Part shown: positions 1-6,564 of the stretch, in pieces
Layout: each line of letters opens with the position of its first letter
Numbering within the stretch: the first letter of the stretch is position 1
Assembly (NCBI GenBank): GCA_002713555.1
Contig: PATG01000118.1
Location: 1 to 12,496, forward strand
DNA from: Planctomycetaceae bacterium
GTDB taxonomy: Bacteria; Planctomycetota; Planctomycetia; Pirellulales; Lacipirellulaceae
DNA length: 12,496 bases
Reading direction: 5' to 3'
Program-made: the position numbers and the translations under genes
The notes under the pieces: generated by a model
Database searches by the model: none
What the model was told of the DNA's origin: nothing
The model's input: only the letters and a program-made list of their open reading frames with translations

Positions 1-797
1 AGCACTTCCATGTGATCTGAAATAAACCCAATTGGCAAGAGAACAACATCCTGCAAATTCTCTTGCTTGTGCAATGTGTTCAATCGATCGCATATGTCGG
101 GTTCCAACCAGGGCTGTTGGGGTGGGCCACTCCGACTCTGGTAGACAAGTTCATAGCGATCATGCCCCACACCCGCTGCCACCAGACGACAAGCTTCTTG
201 CAATTGTGCTGTGTAATCACAATTCTCAGACATCGAAAGCGGGATACTGTGCGCTGTAAACATCAAAGGAGTTGCACTGCGGCGTTCCGTGGGAACCTTT
301 TCCAGGCACTTGGCAACCGACTCTACCTGGGGTTCAATAAAACCTGGATGATTGAAAAAAACTCGCAGCTTATCAACTTGAAGTGCCTGCACACCAACCT
401 CAGCCTGAGCACGCTCGATGTCTTCGCGATACTGACGGCAACCCGAATAAGAGCTGTAGGCACTGGTAAAAAACGAGAGCGCACGCTGAATACCGTCGTT
501 GGCCATTTGCCGTAAGGTGTCCGGTAGCAAAGGGTCCCAGTTACGATTTCCCCAGTAAATGGGCAATTGAGGACCATGCGCAGCCAATTCCTGCTCGAGT
601 GCTGCAATCAACTGGCGATTTTGTTCGTTGAGAGGACTCACACCCCCAAAATGCTGATAGTGCTGCGCCACTTCCAGCATCCGCTCCCGCGGAACATTTC
701 TGCCTCGTAGCACATTTTCTAGAAACGGCATCACATCGTCGGAACCCTCAGGCCCGCCGAAAGAAACCAGCAGAATAGCATCGTATGTAGCAGGCAA
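1..797 (-). CDS. hemH: Ferrochelatase, 3' end cut by window edge
   Basis: Ferrochelatase inserts Fe2+ into protoporphyrin IX in the last step of protoheme synthesis. The leftward frame is open for 265 codons up to the window edge. It begins LPATYDAILLVSFGGPEG and shows the family landmarks in order: the N-terminal LLVSFGGPE strand, ENVLRGRNVP, HYQHFGGVSP, a substrate-side YWGNRNWDP, FFTSAYSSYSGCRQYRED, the catalytic-histidine motif FTAHSIP at about residue 180, and GFISDHMEV at the edge. The second catalytic acidic motif lies beyond the window; family members are usually 310-370 residues. The start is taken as TTG at 797, because an in-frame TAG sits at 801-803, two codons upstream, and GGAGG (809-813) lies 11 nt before the TTG. 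An in-frame ATG at 815 would give only four codons before that TAG. It lies 135 bp downstream of tRNA-Glu on the same strand. The product is secure; the start is less so. Confidence 0.93.
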   Translation of the reverse strand, partial: MPATYDAILLVSFGGPEGSDDVMPFLENVLRGRNVPRERMLEVAQHYQHFGGVSPLNEQNRQLIAALEQELAAHGPQLPIYWGNRNWDPLLPDTLRQMANDGIQRALSFFTSAYSSYSGCRQYREDIERAQAEVGVQALQVDKLRVFFNHPGFIEPQVESVAKCLEKVPTERRSATPLMFTAHSIPLSMSENCDYTAQLQEACRLVAAGVGHDRYELVYQSRSGPPQQPWLEPDICDRLNTLHKQENLQDVVLLPIGFISDHMEV

Positions 798-808
798 TGG
801 CTAGAAGG

Positions 809-813
809 CCTCC
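809..813 (-). promoter_or_regulatory. Ribosome binding site deciding the hemH TTG start
   Basis: On the minus strand this reads GGAGG, 11 nt before the TTG at 797. It overlaps an in-frame ATG (813-815) whose reading ends at TAG after four codons. This favours TTG as the true initiator. Alternatively, the ATG was the ancestral start and the TAG is a nonsense mutation. Confidence 0.5.
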
Positions 814-932
814 ATCTCGTGTTCGTTACGCTTAAGAGAAGCCCAACCCGTTTAGTTTTCCTACCCGCCCAGAAATCCAGCCTCTCCAGAAACCCTGGGC
901 AATGAGAACAGAGGACTGCACAATAAATAAAA

Positions 933-1005
933 TGACCCCTACGGGACTCGAACCCGTGTTGCCGGCGTGAAAGGCCGGAGTCCTAGACCGCTAGACGAAG
1001 GGGCC
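933..1005 (-). tRNA. tRNA-Glu (anticodon TTC)
   Basis: On the minus strand the cloverleaf is complete: acceptor GGCCCCT pairs with AGGGGTC (one G-T wobble at pair 2); the D arm contains TAGCGGTCTAGGA; the anticodon stem is CCGGC/GCCGG with loop CTTTCAC, giving anticodon TTC; the T arm is ACGGG-TTCGAGT-CCCGT. The discriminator base is A (933) and CCA is not encoded. It lies between csrA and hemH, all three on the same strand. No other tRNA is adjacent. Confidence 0.97.
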
Positions 1006-1045
1006 CGATTCTATACGGATAAAAGTAAGTGGGCCGAGTGCTATA

Positions 1046-1073
1046 GATTTACGCCAACTGGCTACGGCGTCAA
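1046..1073 (-). promoter_or_regulatory. Candidate promoter of tRNA-Glu
   Basis: On the minus strand TTGACG (1068-1073) is followed after 16 nt by TAAATC (1046-1051), about 40 nt before the tRNA 5' end. The -35 is good and the -10 is poor. A 5-bp inverted repeat (ACGCC/GGCGT) fills the spacer. Only a moderate candidate. Confidence 0.35.
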
Positions 1074-1161
1074 GTGGAACCGACAGAAAGAGTGTCGAGA
1101 AATGCAAATCGGCCTGTAGCCAACGCCCACTTGGATTCGGATTTACAGAAATGTTAGAACG

Positions 1162-1177
1162 AAAAAGGGTTATCCCT
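1162..1177 (-). terminator. Weak candidate terminator after csrA
   Basis: On the minus strand, 27 nt past the csrA stop, AGGG-ATAA-CCCT forms a 4-bp stem and is followed by a T run (five T counting the last stem base). The stem is short, so it may be a pause site or chance. Confidence 0.25.
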
Positions 1178-1203
1178 GTCTCAAAGCGACTCTCTTCTTG
1201 AAA

Positions 1204-1422
1204 CTACTCAGCAGTGCTGCTGACATCTGGCTCGCGAGGTAGCTCGCTGCTGGATTGCACATTGCGGCGAATGGCTTCATAGACCTCGTTTCGGTGAACG
1301 GGTACTTCTTTAGGGGCTTCTATGCCTAATCGTACCTTGTCTCCCCGAATCTCAACGACAACAATAGTAATGTCATCGTTGATAACAATGCTCTCGTTCT
1401 TCTTTCGTGATAGTACCAACAT
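1204..1422 (-). CDS. csrA: CsrA/RsmA carbon storage regulator
   Basis: CsrA is a small dimeric RNA-binding protein that binds GGA-containing leaders and alters translation or stability of mRNAs for carbon flow, motility and biofilm; in some bacteria it is antagonised by FliW or by small RNAs. The 72-residue product starts MLVLSRKKNESIVI, the conserved beta1 strand with L4 and R6. It continues with ITIVVVEIRGDKVRLGIEAP (beta2-beta4) and PVHRNEVYEAIRR with the RNA-contacting R44. The core matches the usual ~61 residues; the extra C-terminal part is polar and probably disordered. The ATG at 1422 is preceded by AAGGA 8 nt upstream, and that same sequence is a possible CsrA target. The gene is followed on the same strand by tRNA-Glu and hemH and is divergent from the nuo genes. 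No flagellar gene or fliW is visible here. Confidence 0.96.
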   Translation of the reverse strand: MLVLSRKKNESIVINDDITIVVVEIRGDKVRLGIEAPKEVPVHRNEVYEAIRRNVQSSSELPREPDVSSTAE

Positions 1423-1585
1423 AACTCGATTCCTTCGTCTCCAATGGCCGGTTTATCCGCTCCCACTCAACCGGTTCCGGCCTCCAAACCTTCAGTTTGC
1501 ATACCCACTTTGGCTAACTCCTAAGTGCTTAGGAGGCAATTGGATAGCAACAAACTGCAGAACATCTCCAGATGCTCCTAAATCC
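1423..1585 (-). promoter_or_regulatory. csrA 5' leader with clustered GGA motifs
   Basis: Read in the csrA direction, this stretch carries ten GGA triplets. On the plus strand they appear as TCC at 1431, 1440, 1456, 1461, 1476, 1483, 1519, 1567, 1576 and 1583. Several are in good CsrA contexts (AGGAG, TGGAG). The one nearest the gene is the Shine-Dalgarno itself and the next lies 7 nt before it. The opposite strand has only two GGA here, and about two or three are expected by chance. In known systems CsrA represses its own translation through such sites; that this happens here is inferred. The transcription start was not located. Confidence 0.5.
1518..1535. repeat. Near-perfect 18-bp palindrome in the csrA upstream region
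   Basis: CTCCTAAG-TG-CTTAGGAG: eight paired bases on each side of a TG centre. It lies 96 bp ahead of the csrA start. It could be a dimeric regulator's operator or, in the csrA leader RNA, a 7-bp hairpin with a 4-nt loop that holds one GGA motif in its stem. Confidence 0.5.
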
Positions 1586-2090
1586 ACTCTACGTGGTGAT
1601 AAGGTAGAGTCAAGGAAAGTAACCAATAGATTGAGGCATTTTCGGCGTCTACCTACAAAAATGGCACAATATTTGTCCTTTAACACCCAATTTGCCCTAT
1701 CTACCCGGCTCAGCGAAGCGGCTCAGGGTCCGCGGGTGATTATTTGTAACTTGTTGCTACAAAGTGCTTTACCACAGAAAAAAAGTAATATTCCTGGGCA
1801 CTCGTGGTCTAAAAGCACGCTCTGCCACCCAAAAGCATCTTACGGGTATACACAAAAATAAACTGGGGCAAAATCTCTAGCTTTCAGCCCTGGGTTGGTC
1901 ACTTCCGTTGATCGGCAGAAGCCCCACGGGGTTTCCTCGATCTGCCATGAGGTCAACCGTGTATTGCTTATCTCAGCCTGGATGCCCCTGGACATGATGC
2001 AGAGAAACGCAAGCCTGGCTGGAAAAGTCCCCCTTCAGTACGCAAACACGCGGCCCAACCTTAAAGCGCAAATGAATGTGACAACAGCGG
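1586..2090. other. Intergenic stretch without a convincing gene
   Basis: Frames here give only short or low-complexity products with no recognisable family, on either strand. What can be seen: a 7-bp inverted repeat ACTCTAC/GTAGAGT (1586-1592 and 1604-1610); a direct repeat CGGCTCAG at 1706-1713 and 1719-1726; and a nested hairpin at 1914-1946, listed separately. I checked for tmRNA, SRP RNA and RNase P signatures by eye and saw none. It may hold the csrA promoter, a small RNA or a decayed gene. Confidence 0.5.
1914..1946. other. Nested inverted repeat (possible hairpin or terminator)
   Basis: An outer 6-bp stem GGCAGA (1914-1919) / TCTGCC (1941-1946) encloses an inner CCCC-AC-GGGG core (1922-1931), itself flanked by AA and TTT. 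There is no long T run on either side, so a Rho-independent terminator is doubtful. It lies about 145 bp upstream of the nuo promoter. Confidence 0.35.
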
Positions 2091-2118
2091 TTGCGGCTAC
2101 CCAGTCGCGTTCTATAAT
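2091..2118 (+). promoter_or_regulatory. Sigma70-type promoter for the nuo cluster
   Basis: TTGCGG (2091-2096), a 16-nt spacer, and a perfect -10 TATAAT (2113-2118). Predicted transcription would start near 2125 and leave a leader of about 195 nt before nuoI. No other candidate ahead of nuoI is as good. Transcription through all downstream nuo genes is likely because they are co-oriented, but gaps of 70-130 nt before nuoA, nuoC and nuoD and of about 1.27 kb before nuoH leave room for internal promoters. Confidence 0.6.
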
Positions 2119-2135
2119 CCATAGTTTATTGGATT
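2116..2135. promoter_or_regulatory. Inverted repeat over the nuo transcription start (candidate operator)
   Basis: AATCCA (2116-2121) and TGGATT (2130-2135) are exact inverted copies around an 8-nt AT-rich centre. They overlap the end of the -10 box and the predicted start site, a typical position for a repressor. No regulator can be named. Confidence 0.35.
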
Positions 2136-2208
2136 AGGGTCACACCACATTCCAGATTGCTTTCACCATGAAGTAAGCGATCGGAACTATTGGAAATTGC
2201 TTAGCTAC

Positions 2209-2250
2209 AATACCCAACGCAATCAATACCCAACGCAATCAATCCCAAAC
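2209..2250 (+). repeat. 16-bp tandem repeat ahead of nuoI
   Basis: AATACCCAACGCAATC occurs twice head to tail (2209-2224 and 2225-2240), followed by a degenerate partial copy to 2250. It lies in the presumed nuo leader, ending 71 nt before the nuoI ATG. The two exact copies suggest a recent duplication. Confidence 0.85.
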
Positions 2251-2321
2251 GGGTGGTGCTCAAACAGATTCGAAAGCATCGCCCAACAGGCAATCCCTTT
2301 ATAACAGGATAGAAGTCAATA

Positions 2322-2870
2322 ATGATCTCTTGGCTCAAAAGAGTCTTTCCCTGGCTGGGAAATGTCTTTGAAGCAATCTACACCGTCACCCATGGCATGT
2401 GGATCACTCTGCGAACCTGGTTTAAAACATACCGTCCCGATCGCAAGACATTCACAGAACATTTTGAATACCCCGAACTCCCGGTGCCTGTAGCAGCCCG
2501 CTATCGAGGGTTTCATCGATTTGATTTGACGACCTGCATCTCTTGCGATCAATGTGCCAAAGCATGCCCAGTAGATTGCATCTATATTGGCAAGGAACGT
2601 GTCGAGGGAAGCAAAGGTTTTAAGATTACCGGATACACGATCGACTACAGCAAGTGCATGTTTTGTGCGTTATGTGTCGAGCCATGCCCAGTCGATTGTA
2701 TTTTCATGGGCGCTTCGCATGACCTGAGTTGCTATAGCCGCGACGGTACAATCGTAGATTTCTCACGCATGCCACTCGATGTTGCCTGGGGACGATCTAC
2801 CCTGAATCCAACAGCCGTTGCCCAGTCCAAGGTAATCACTGAACCGGTCCACGGGGGTCCGAATCAATAG
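2322..2870 (+). CDS. nuoI: NADH-quinone oxidoreductase subunit I (two 4Fe-4S)
   Basis: NuoI carries clusters N6a and N6b in the peripheral arm of complex I and passes electrons towards NuoB. The 182-residue product has two ferredoxin-like motifs, C72-x2-C75-x2-C78-x3-C82-P and C112-x2-C115-x2-C118-x3-C122-P, with the usual spacing. An N-terminal segment of about 45 residues (FEAIYTVTHGMWITLRTWF) is the amphipathic helix region that lies on the membrane in this family. The length is normal for NuoI (about 160-180). The ATG at 2322 has only a weak AGGA about 13 nt upstream. It is the first nuo gene here, placed ahead of nuoA rather than in its usual position between nuoH and nuoJ, and is 93 bp from nuoA. 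Confidence 0.96.
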   Translation: MISWLKRVFPWLGNVFEAIYTVTHGMWITLRTWFKTYRPDRKTFTEHFEYPELPVPVAARYRGFHRFDLTTCISCDQCAKACPVDCIYIGKERVEGSKGFKITGYTIDYSKCMFCALCVEPCPVDCIFMGASHDLSCYSRDGTIVDFSRMPLDVAWGRSTLNPTAVAQSKVITEPVHGGPNQ

Positions 2871-2963
2871 GGTGGGCATGAATCAATATGTCCTAGCGAT
2901 ATTTTCCTCTTTTAAAACGATAGTCTGTATTCTCCACCGCGCATCTAAGAGAACCTCATTCCT

Positions 2964-3590
2964 ATGGCTACCCCTATTGCGATTGTCGCGTATTTGGCAC
3001 TATTCGCCACAGTAGCAGCCGTGTTCCTCTTTGCGAACCTGGTAATCGGTCGTCTCGTACGTCCCAACTTGCCCAATGAAGAAAAGTTGGAAGTGTACGA
3101 GTGTGGAGAGCCTGCGATTGGCTCAAGTTTTGTTCAATTTGACTTACGATTTTATGTTGTAGCACTGCTATTCATCATATTTGACGTCGAGGTTGCTTTT
3201 TTCTTTCCTTGGGGCACCGTCTTTGGAAAAGCCGTACAACTCAGCTCACCGGACATGCAGGTGGTTGCTACCGATGTCGACGAAAGCATACGGCTATCTC
3301 CACAAGCAACAACACGCCTGGGGGAACTCGGGATCGTCAAACCAGAACTGGCCGATTTTGCTGGCGAAGCTGGTGTGCGCAGCACAGCACAAAAAATCGC
3401 TTTGACATCCTTGGCGGATATTGGCGTATTTTTTGCGGTGCTCTTAGTCGGTTTCGCCTATGTCTGGAAGAGAGGCGACCTGGATTGGGTACGTGCGGTG
3501 ACCAGCCAACAAGGTGATGTGGTGGAGCGGGCCCCGCCCCAGGCCAGCACGCCTGTGGCCAGACCGGCAGGCTCCATTTTATCTGCCTGA
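2964..3590 (+). CDS. nuoA: NADH-quinone oxidoreductase subunit A, enlarged
   Basis: NuoA is a three-helix membrane subunit next to the quinone site of complex I. Conserved parts are a first membrane helix (about 5-30), the YECGEP loop (45-50), RFYVVALLFIIFDVEVAFFFPW covering helix 2 (about 62-83), and a third helix (about 150-168). The product has 208 residues; bacterial NuoA is usually 120-147. The excess is an insertion of about 60 residues between helices 2 and 3 (about 88-147, rich in Ser, Asp and Glu) and a Pro/Ala-rich tail of about 30 residues. From NuoA topology the insertion should face the periplasm (inference). No nuoB follows: the next gene is nuoC. Confidence 0.93.
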   Translation: MATPIAIVAYLALFATVAAVFLFANLVIGRLVRPNLPNEEKLEVYECGEPAIGSSFVQFDLRFYVVALLFIIFDVEVAFFFPWGTVFGKAVQLSSPDMQVVATDVDESIRLSPQATTRLGELGIVKPELADFAGEAGVRSTAQKIALTSLADIGVFFAVLLVGFAYVWKRGDLDWVRAVTSQQGDVVERAPPQASTPVARPAGSILSA

Positions 3591-3605
3591 ATACACGCCG
3601 TCATG

Positions 3606-3637
3606 ACACAGACAGATACTACACACAGACAGATACT
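3606..3637 (+). repeat. 17-bp-period direct repeat ahead of nuoC
   Basis: ACACAGACAGATACT occurs at 3606-3620 and again at 3623-3637, separated by AC. It lies in the nuoA-nuoC gap, 69 nt before the chosen nuoC start. The unit differs from those ahead of nuoI and nuoD, although size and position are similar. Confidence 0.85.
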
Positions 3638-3706
3638 TTAAATTACTTTGATACATCTTGAATGCCCCACAGGCTTCGTCCTATAACCCCCAACATTCTG
3701 CCTACC

Positions 3707-4237
3707 ATGAGTGGACAATCATTCGTCGACCAATTGAAGCAAAAATTTGGCGACAAAATCACGGGTTCCAATCTGGAAAACATTGACCCCTGGGTGGAAG
3801 TCTCGCCTGCGGGAATACTCGATGTTGGTCAGTATTTACGCGATGAGCCTAGCTTGGCTTTTGACTATCTCAATAGCGTTACTGCCGTTGATTATTTGCA
3901 TACCGATGAAAAAAAGGCGGCGAAAGCCAGTTGGGAACCTCATGTCGAAGTTGTTTACCACCTCTTCAGCATGCAACACAAACACAGCCTGGTTCTGAAA
4001 GTTTTTCTACCCAGATGGCAAGACGATGTGGCCGGAAAAATACCTGAAATACCATCTGTTGCTGGTATTTGGAGTACTGCCGACTGGCATGAACGTGAGG
4101 TCTACGATCTGTTGGGTATTCACTTCACAGATCACCCCAATTTACGGAGGATTCTCTGCCCTGAGGACTGGGTAGGTCATCCATTACGAAAAGACTACGA
4201 AATGCCCCTGGAGTACCATGGCATTCGGGGAAGGTAA
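3707..4237 (+). CDS. nuoC: NADH-quinone oxidoreductase subunit C (30 kDa)
   Basis: NuoC is a peripheral-arm structural subunit that packs against NuoD and NuoB near the quinone site and binds no cofactor. The 30-kDa family signature is clear near the C-terminus: [19 protein letters not shown], then [19 protein letters not shown]. The N-terminal region with [13 protein letters not shown] and [10 protein letters not shown] is also typical. The start at 3707 ([15 protein letters not shown]) gives 176 residues and begins where family similarity begins. An in-frame ATG at 3662 would add 15 residues ([15 protein letters not shown]) that look like leader sequence; neither start has a clear ribosome site. 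nuoC and nuoD are separate genes here, not fused as in Escherichia coli. Confidence 0.94.
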   Translation: MSGQSFVDQLKQKFGDKITGSNLENIDPWVEVSPAGILDVGQYLRDEPSLAFDYLNSVTAVDYLHTDEKKAAKASWEPHVEVVYHLFSMQHKHSLVLKVFLPRWQDDVAGKIPEIPSVAGIWSTADWHEREVYDLLGIHFTDHPNLRRILCPEDWVGHPLRKDYEMPLEYHGIRGR

Positions 4238-4295
4238 TTGCTTTACCGTTACGTGACACAAGTCGATGAATCTCAATCGAAGATCTAAATCCCAA

Positions 4296-4353
4296 ACCAC
4301 CGCTATAAACTCACCGCTATAAACTTACCACGATAATAACTCACCACAATAAA
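4296..4353 (+). repeat. Four degenerate 14-16-bp tandem repeats ahead of nuoD
   Basis: Units 4296-4309, 4310-4323, 4324-4339 and 4340-4353 share the pattern (C)TCACCRCxATAAA; units 1 and 2 are almost identical. They end 19 nt before the nuoD ATG and occupy the place where a ribosome site would be expected. The region is A/C-rich, so the mRNA there is likely unstructured. Confidence 0.8.
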
Positions 4354-4372
4354 CTCTCAGCGCACAACTCAA

Positions 4373-5578
4373 ATGAGCTCAACCATTGACGACCCCCGTG
4401 TTATTGAATTCGACGTCCGCACGGACGAGATGCTGGTCAACATGGGGCCACAGCATCCCAGTACCCATGGTGTGCTCAGACTAGTATTGCGTACGGACGG
4501 TGAAATTGTCTCAGAAGTCACACCCCATATTGGCTATTTGCATCGTTGCGCTGAAAAAATTGGCGAAAACCTGACACCGCGTCAATGGATTCCCTATACC
4601 GACCGCATGGATTATCTGGCCGGTATGAATATGAATCTGGGTTGGGCCCTAACTGTCGAGAAACTTCTCAAATACGAACCGCCCGAAAAGGGCAGGCATC
4701 TGCGTGTCATCATTGCCGAGATGGGTCGTATTGCCAGTCATCTGGTAGGTATGGGCGCCTATGGTTTGGATCTGGGTTCCTTTAGCCCATTTCTCTACGC
4801 ATTTCGAGAACGTGAAAAGATCCTGGACTTGTTCGAAGAAGCCTGTGGTGCTCGATTGACCTATAGCTATTTGACAGTGGGTGGCGCTACGGCCGATTTG
4901 CCGCCCGGTTGGCTACAAAAGTGCCTCGACTTTCTGGAACAATTTGAGCCAATCATCGCCGAGTACCATACTCTGCTGACAACCAACTCTATCTTTATTA
5001 AACGTACTGCTGGCATCGGCATCATGTCACCAGAGATGGCAATCGACTACGGAACCAGCGGCCCCGTCCTACGGGGCAGTGGTGTGGACCATGATTTGCG
5101 ACGTGATGGTGAAGAGATCTATACCGCCATGTACGATGGCTACGCTTTTGAGGTCATCGCCGAAAAGGATGGCAGCTATCCCAAAGATCATAATTATCCA
5201 GCAGTGCCACACGAAGCCGTGTTAGGGGATTGTTGGCATCGGTTCTACGTACGCATGCTGGAAGTGATGCAATCGATCGATTTGGTAAGACAATCCATTG
5301 AGCGTTATAGCACGGCCACGGACGGTTATGGCGAGCCCCTGAAGCTCAACCAAAAGTTACCAGCTGGCGAAGTCTATTTAGAAACCGAATCTCCACGAGG
5401 ACAGATGGGCTTCTATCTGGTCAGCGATGGCAACACGATTCCATGGCGTGTTCGCGCACGGAGCAGTTCGTTCTGCAACCTATCGGTGACCACTCCTCTT
5501 TGTGCCGGATGCTTGATTGCCGACGTACCAGCAATTGTCGGATCATTAGATGTCGTGATGGGCGAGATCGACCGCTGA
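4373..5578 (+). CDS. nuoD: NADH-quinone oxidoreductase subunit D (49 kDa)
   Basis: NuoD forms the quinone-binding cavity of complex I together with NuoB and is related to the large subunit of NiFe hydrogenases. The 401-residue length is standard. Landmarks are MGPQHPSTHGVLRL (24-37) with the quinone-site histidine H28, HIGYLHRCAEKIGE (52-65), YTDRMDYL (75-82), ESPRGQMGFYLVSDG (about 343-357), RARSSSFCNL, and the C-terminal DVVMGEIDR. All quinone-pocket motifs I can check are intact. The ATG at 4373 begins MSSTIDDPRVIEF just before the conserved core, and no Shine-Dalgarno is evident. Downstream, where nuoE-F-G usually sit, there is decayed DNA instead. Confidence 0.97.
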   Translation: MSSTIDDPRVIEFDVRTDEMLVNMGPQHPSTHGVLRLVLRTDGEIVSEVTPHIGYLHRCAEKIGENLTPRQWIPYTDRMDYLAGMNMNLGWALTVEKLLKYEPPEKGRHLRVIIAEMGRIASHLVGMGAYGLDLGSFSPFLYAFREREKILDLFEEACGARLTYSYLTVGGATADLPPGWLQKCLDFLEQFEPIIAEYHTLLTTNSIFIKRTAGIGIMSPEMAIDYGTSGPVLRGSGVDHDLRRDGEEIYTAMYDGYAFEVIAEKDGSYPKDHNYPAVPHEAVLGDCWHRFYVRMLEVMQSIDLVRQSIERYSTATDGYGEPLKLNQKLPAGEVYLETESPRGQMGFYLVSDGNTIPWRVRARSSSFCNLSVTTPLCAGCLIADVPAIVGSLDVVMGEIDR

Positions 5579-5629
5579 GAGCATCATTACCTTTGGTTGG
5601 GTCCGCCGCCAGATAGGGATTTGCACTAG

Positions 5630-5749
5630 ATGGTGACAGACTTCCTAGTTCAGCACCGACGGCTGATCCTGGCAATCCAATTGGCAGTTTTACCTCTGGT
5701 CGTAATGGCTGCGTTTACAGCCTACAGGGGTGGATCGACAAACACCTAA
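5630..5749 (+). CDS. Possible 39-residue membrane peptide or gene remnant
   Basis: ATG at 5630 to TAA at 5747 encodes 39 residues with a basic start (VQHRRL) and one hydrophobic stretch (LAIQLAVLPLVVMAAF) that could span a membrane once. AGGG lies about 12 nt upstream. It is in the same frame as the following aminotransferase remnant, separated by the TAA. I do not recognise a family. It may be a chance frame in decaying DNA or the broken 5' end of a lost gene. Confidence 0.2.
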   Translation: MVTDFLVQHRRLILAIQLAVLPLVVMAAFTAYRGGSTNT

Positions 5750-6564
5750 GAGTGGCTCCCACCTTCTTTTAGCGAAACACAAGAACTCCTGTGGTTCCGT
5801 CAGCATTTCGTAGCTGACGATTTGCTCGCTTGCAGCTGGGATGGCTGGCTGGCAAAAAGTTTGGGGGGCGGCTTAATGCCTCTCGGCGCCATGATGACCC
5901 GATCGGATCTATGGAAAAAAGCTTACGGTTTCGCGACCACCTTTGCCTTGCATACGAGCACTTTCGGAGCAGGCAGTCTGGCTTGTGCCGCAGGGCTGGC
6001 CACTCTCCAGGACCGCCAGGTAGCAGAAAACACCGCAGCCCGCAGTCAGCAGCTATTCCGTGGACTCGAGAAGATAGCCTCACAAAACAAGCGTATTATT
6101 AGCGAAATCCGCGGTCAGGGGTTAATGATCGGAATTGAGCTCAAGCCGTTTGGGCCGCTCATTGCGGCGCACTGGAGTTCCTCCGACAAATCCGGCGCTA
6201 CACAATACTTGATGCCCCAATGGCAAGACACAATTGACGCTTTGCCTACCATCTATTTGATGAACACCCTCCTGGATCAGCACGGTATCTATACCCAAGT
6301 GGCCAGATCCAACCCACGGGTCTTGCGTGTGCAACCTCCTCTGGTGGTCTCTCAGGGCGAAGTGGACCATTTCCTGCGGTCTCTCGAGACCACAATCAGC
6401 GAAATGCAACCTGCACCAACTTGGCCGAAGCGATGCTCACCAATTCGCACCTGGGGATTCACGAAGCGGCAGAAGAGAAGAAGGTCTCCCACCCGGCAAC
6501 TCCGGCCTCCTCAGAGGAATCTTCTGGACTGCCGAACCAGCGGCTCCATTTCAACCCCAAATGA
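5750..6564 (+). pseudogene. Class-III PLP aminotransferase relic (C-terminal half)
   Basis: Class-III aminotransferases (ornithine, acetylornithine, putrescine types) move an amino group using PLP. From about 5822 the frame reads WLAKSLGGGLMPLGAMMTRSD, with the PLP lysine in AKSLGGG. It continues through ALHTSTFGAGSLACAAG (the phosphate-binding Thr region), EIRGQGLMIGIELKP, and LLDQHGIYTQVARSNPRVLRVQPPL. Roughly 200 residues of family similarity remain out of about 450; the N-terminal half, including the PLP ring-stacking and ADE(I/V) region, is missing. The stretch VADDLLACSWDGW before the lysine looks like that region after an internal deletion. Near 6410 the sensible reading moves to another frame (CTNLAEAMLTNSHLGIHEAAEEKK and on to TGA at 6562), consistent with a single-base loss. 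The nearest relatives appear to be PatA/ArgD-like enzymes; the substrate is unknown. It lies between nuoD and nuoH. I judge it non-functional. Confidence 0.8.

Noticed and set aside
1322..1861. 179-codon rightward open frame overlapping csrA
   Set aside because: Its first 100 bp lie antisense to csrA, and the remainder is compositionally random with no recognisable motif. It also covers the GGA-rich leader. Judged a shadow frame.
1431..2320. Hidden or decayed nuoB in the csrA-nuoI gap
   Set aside because: I looked for the NuoB cysteine pair and the GSC and PGCPP motifs on both strands by eye and found none.
3606..3637. CRISPR-like array in the short repeats of the nuo gaps
   Set aside because: Repeats are tandem with no unique spacers of regular length, have only 2-4 copies, differ between sites, and no cas gene is present.
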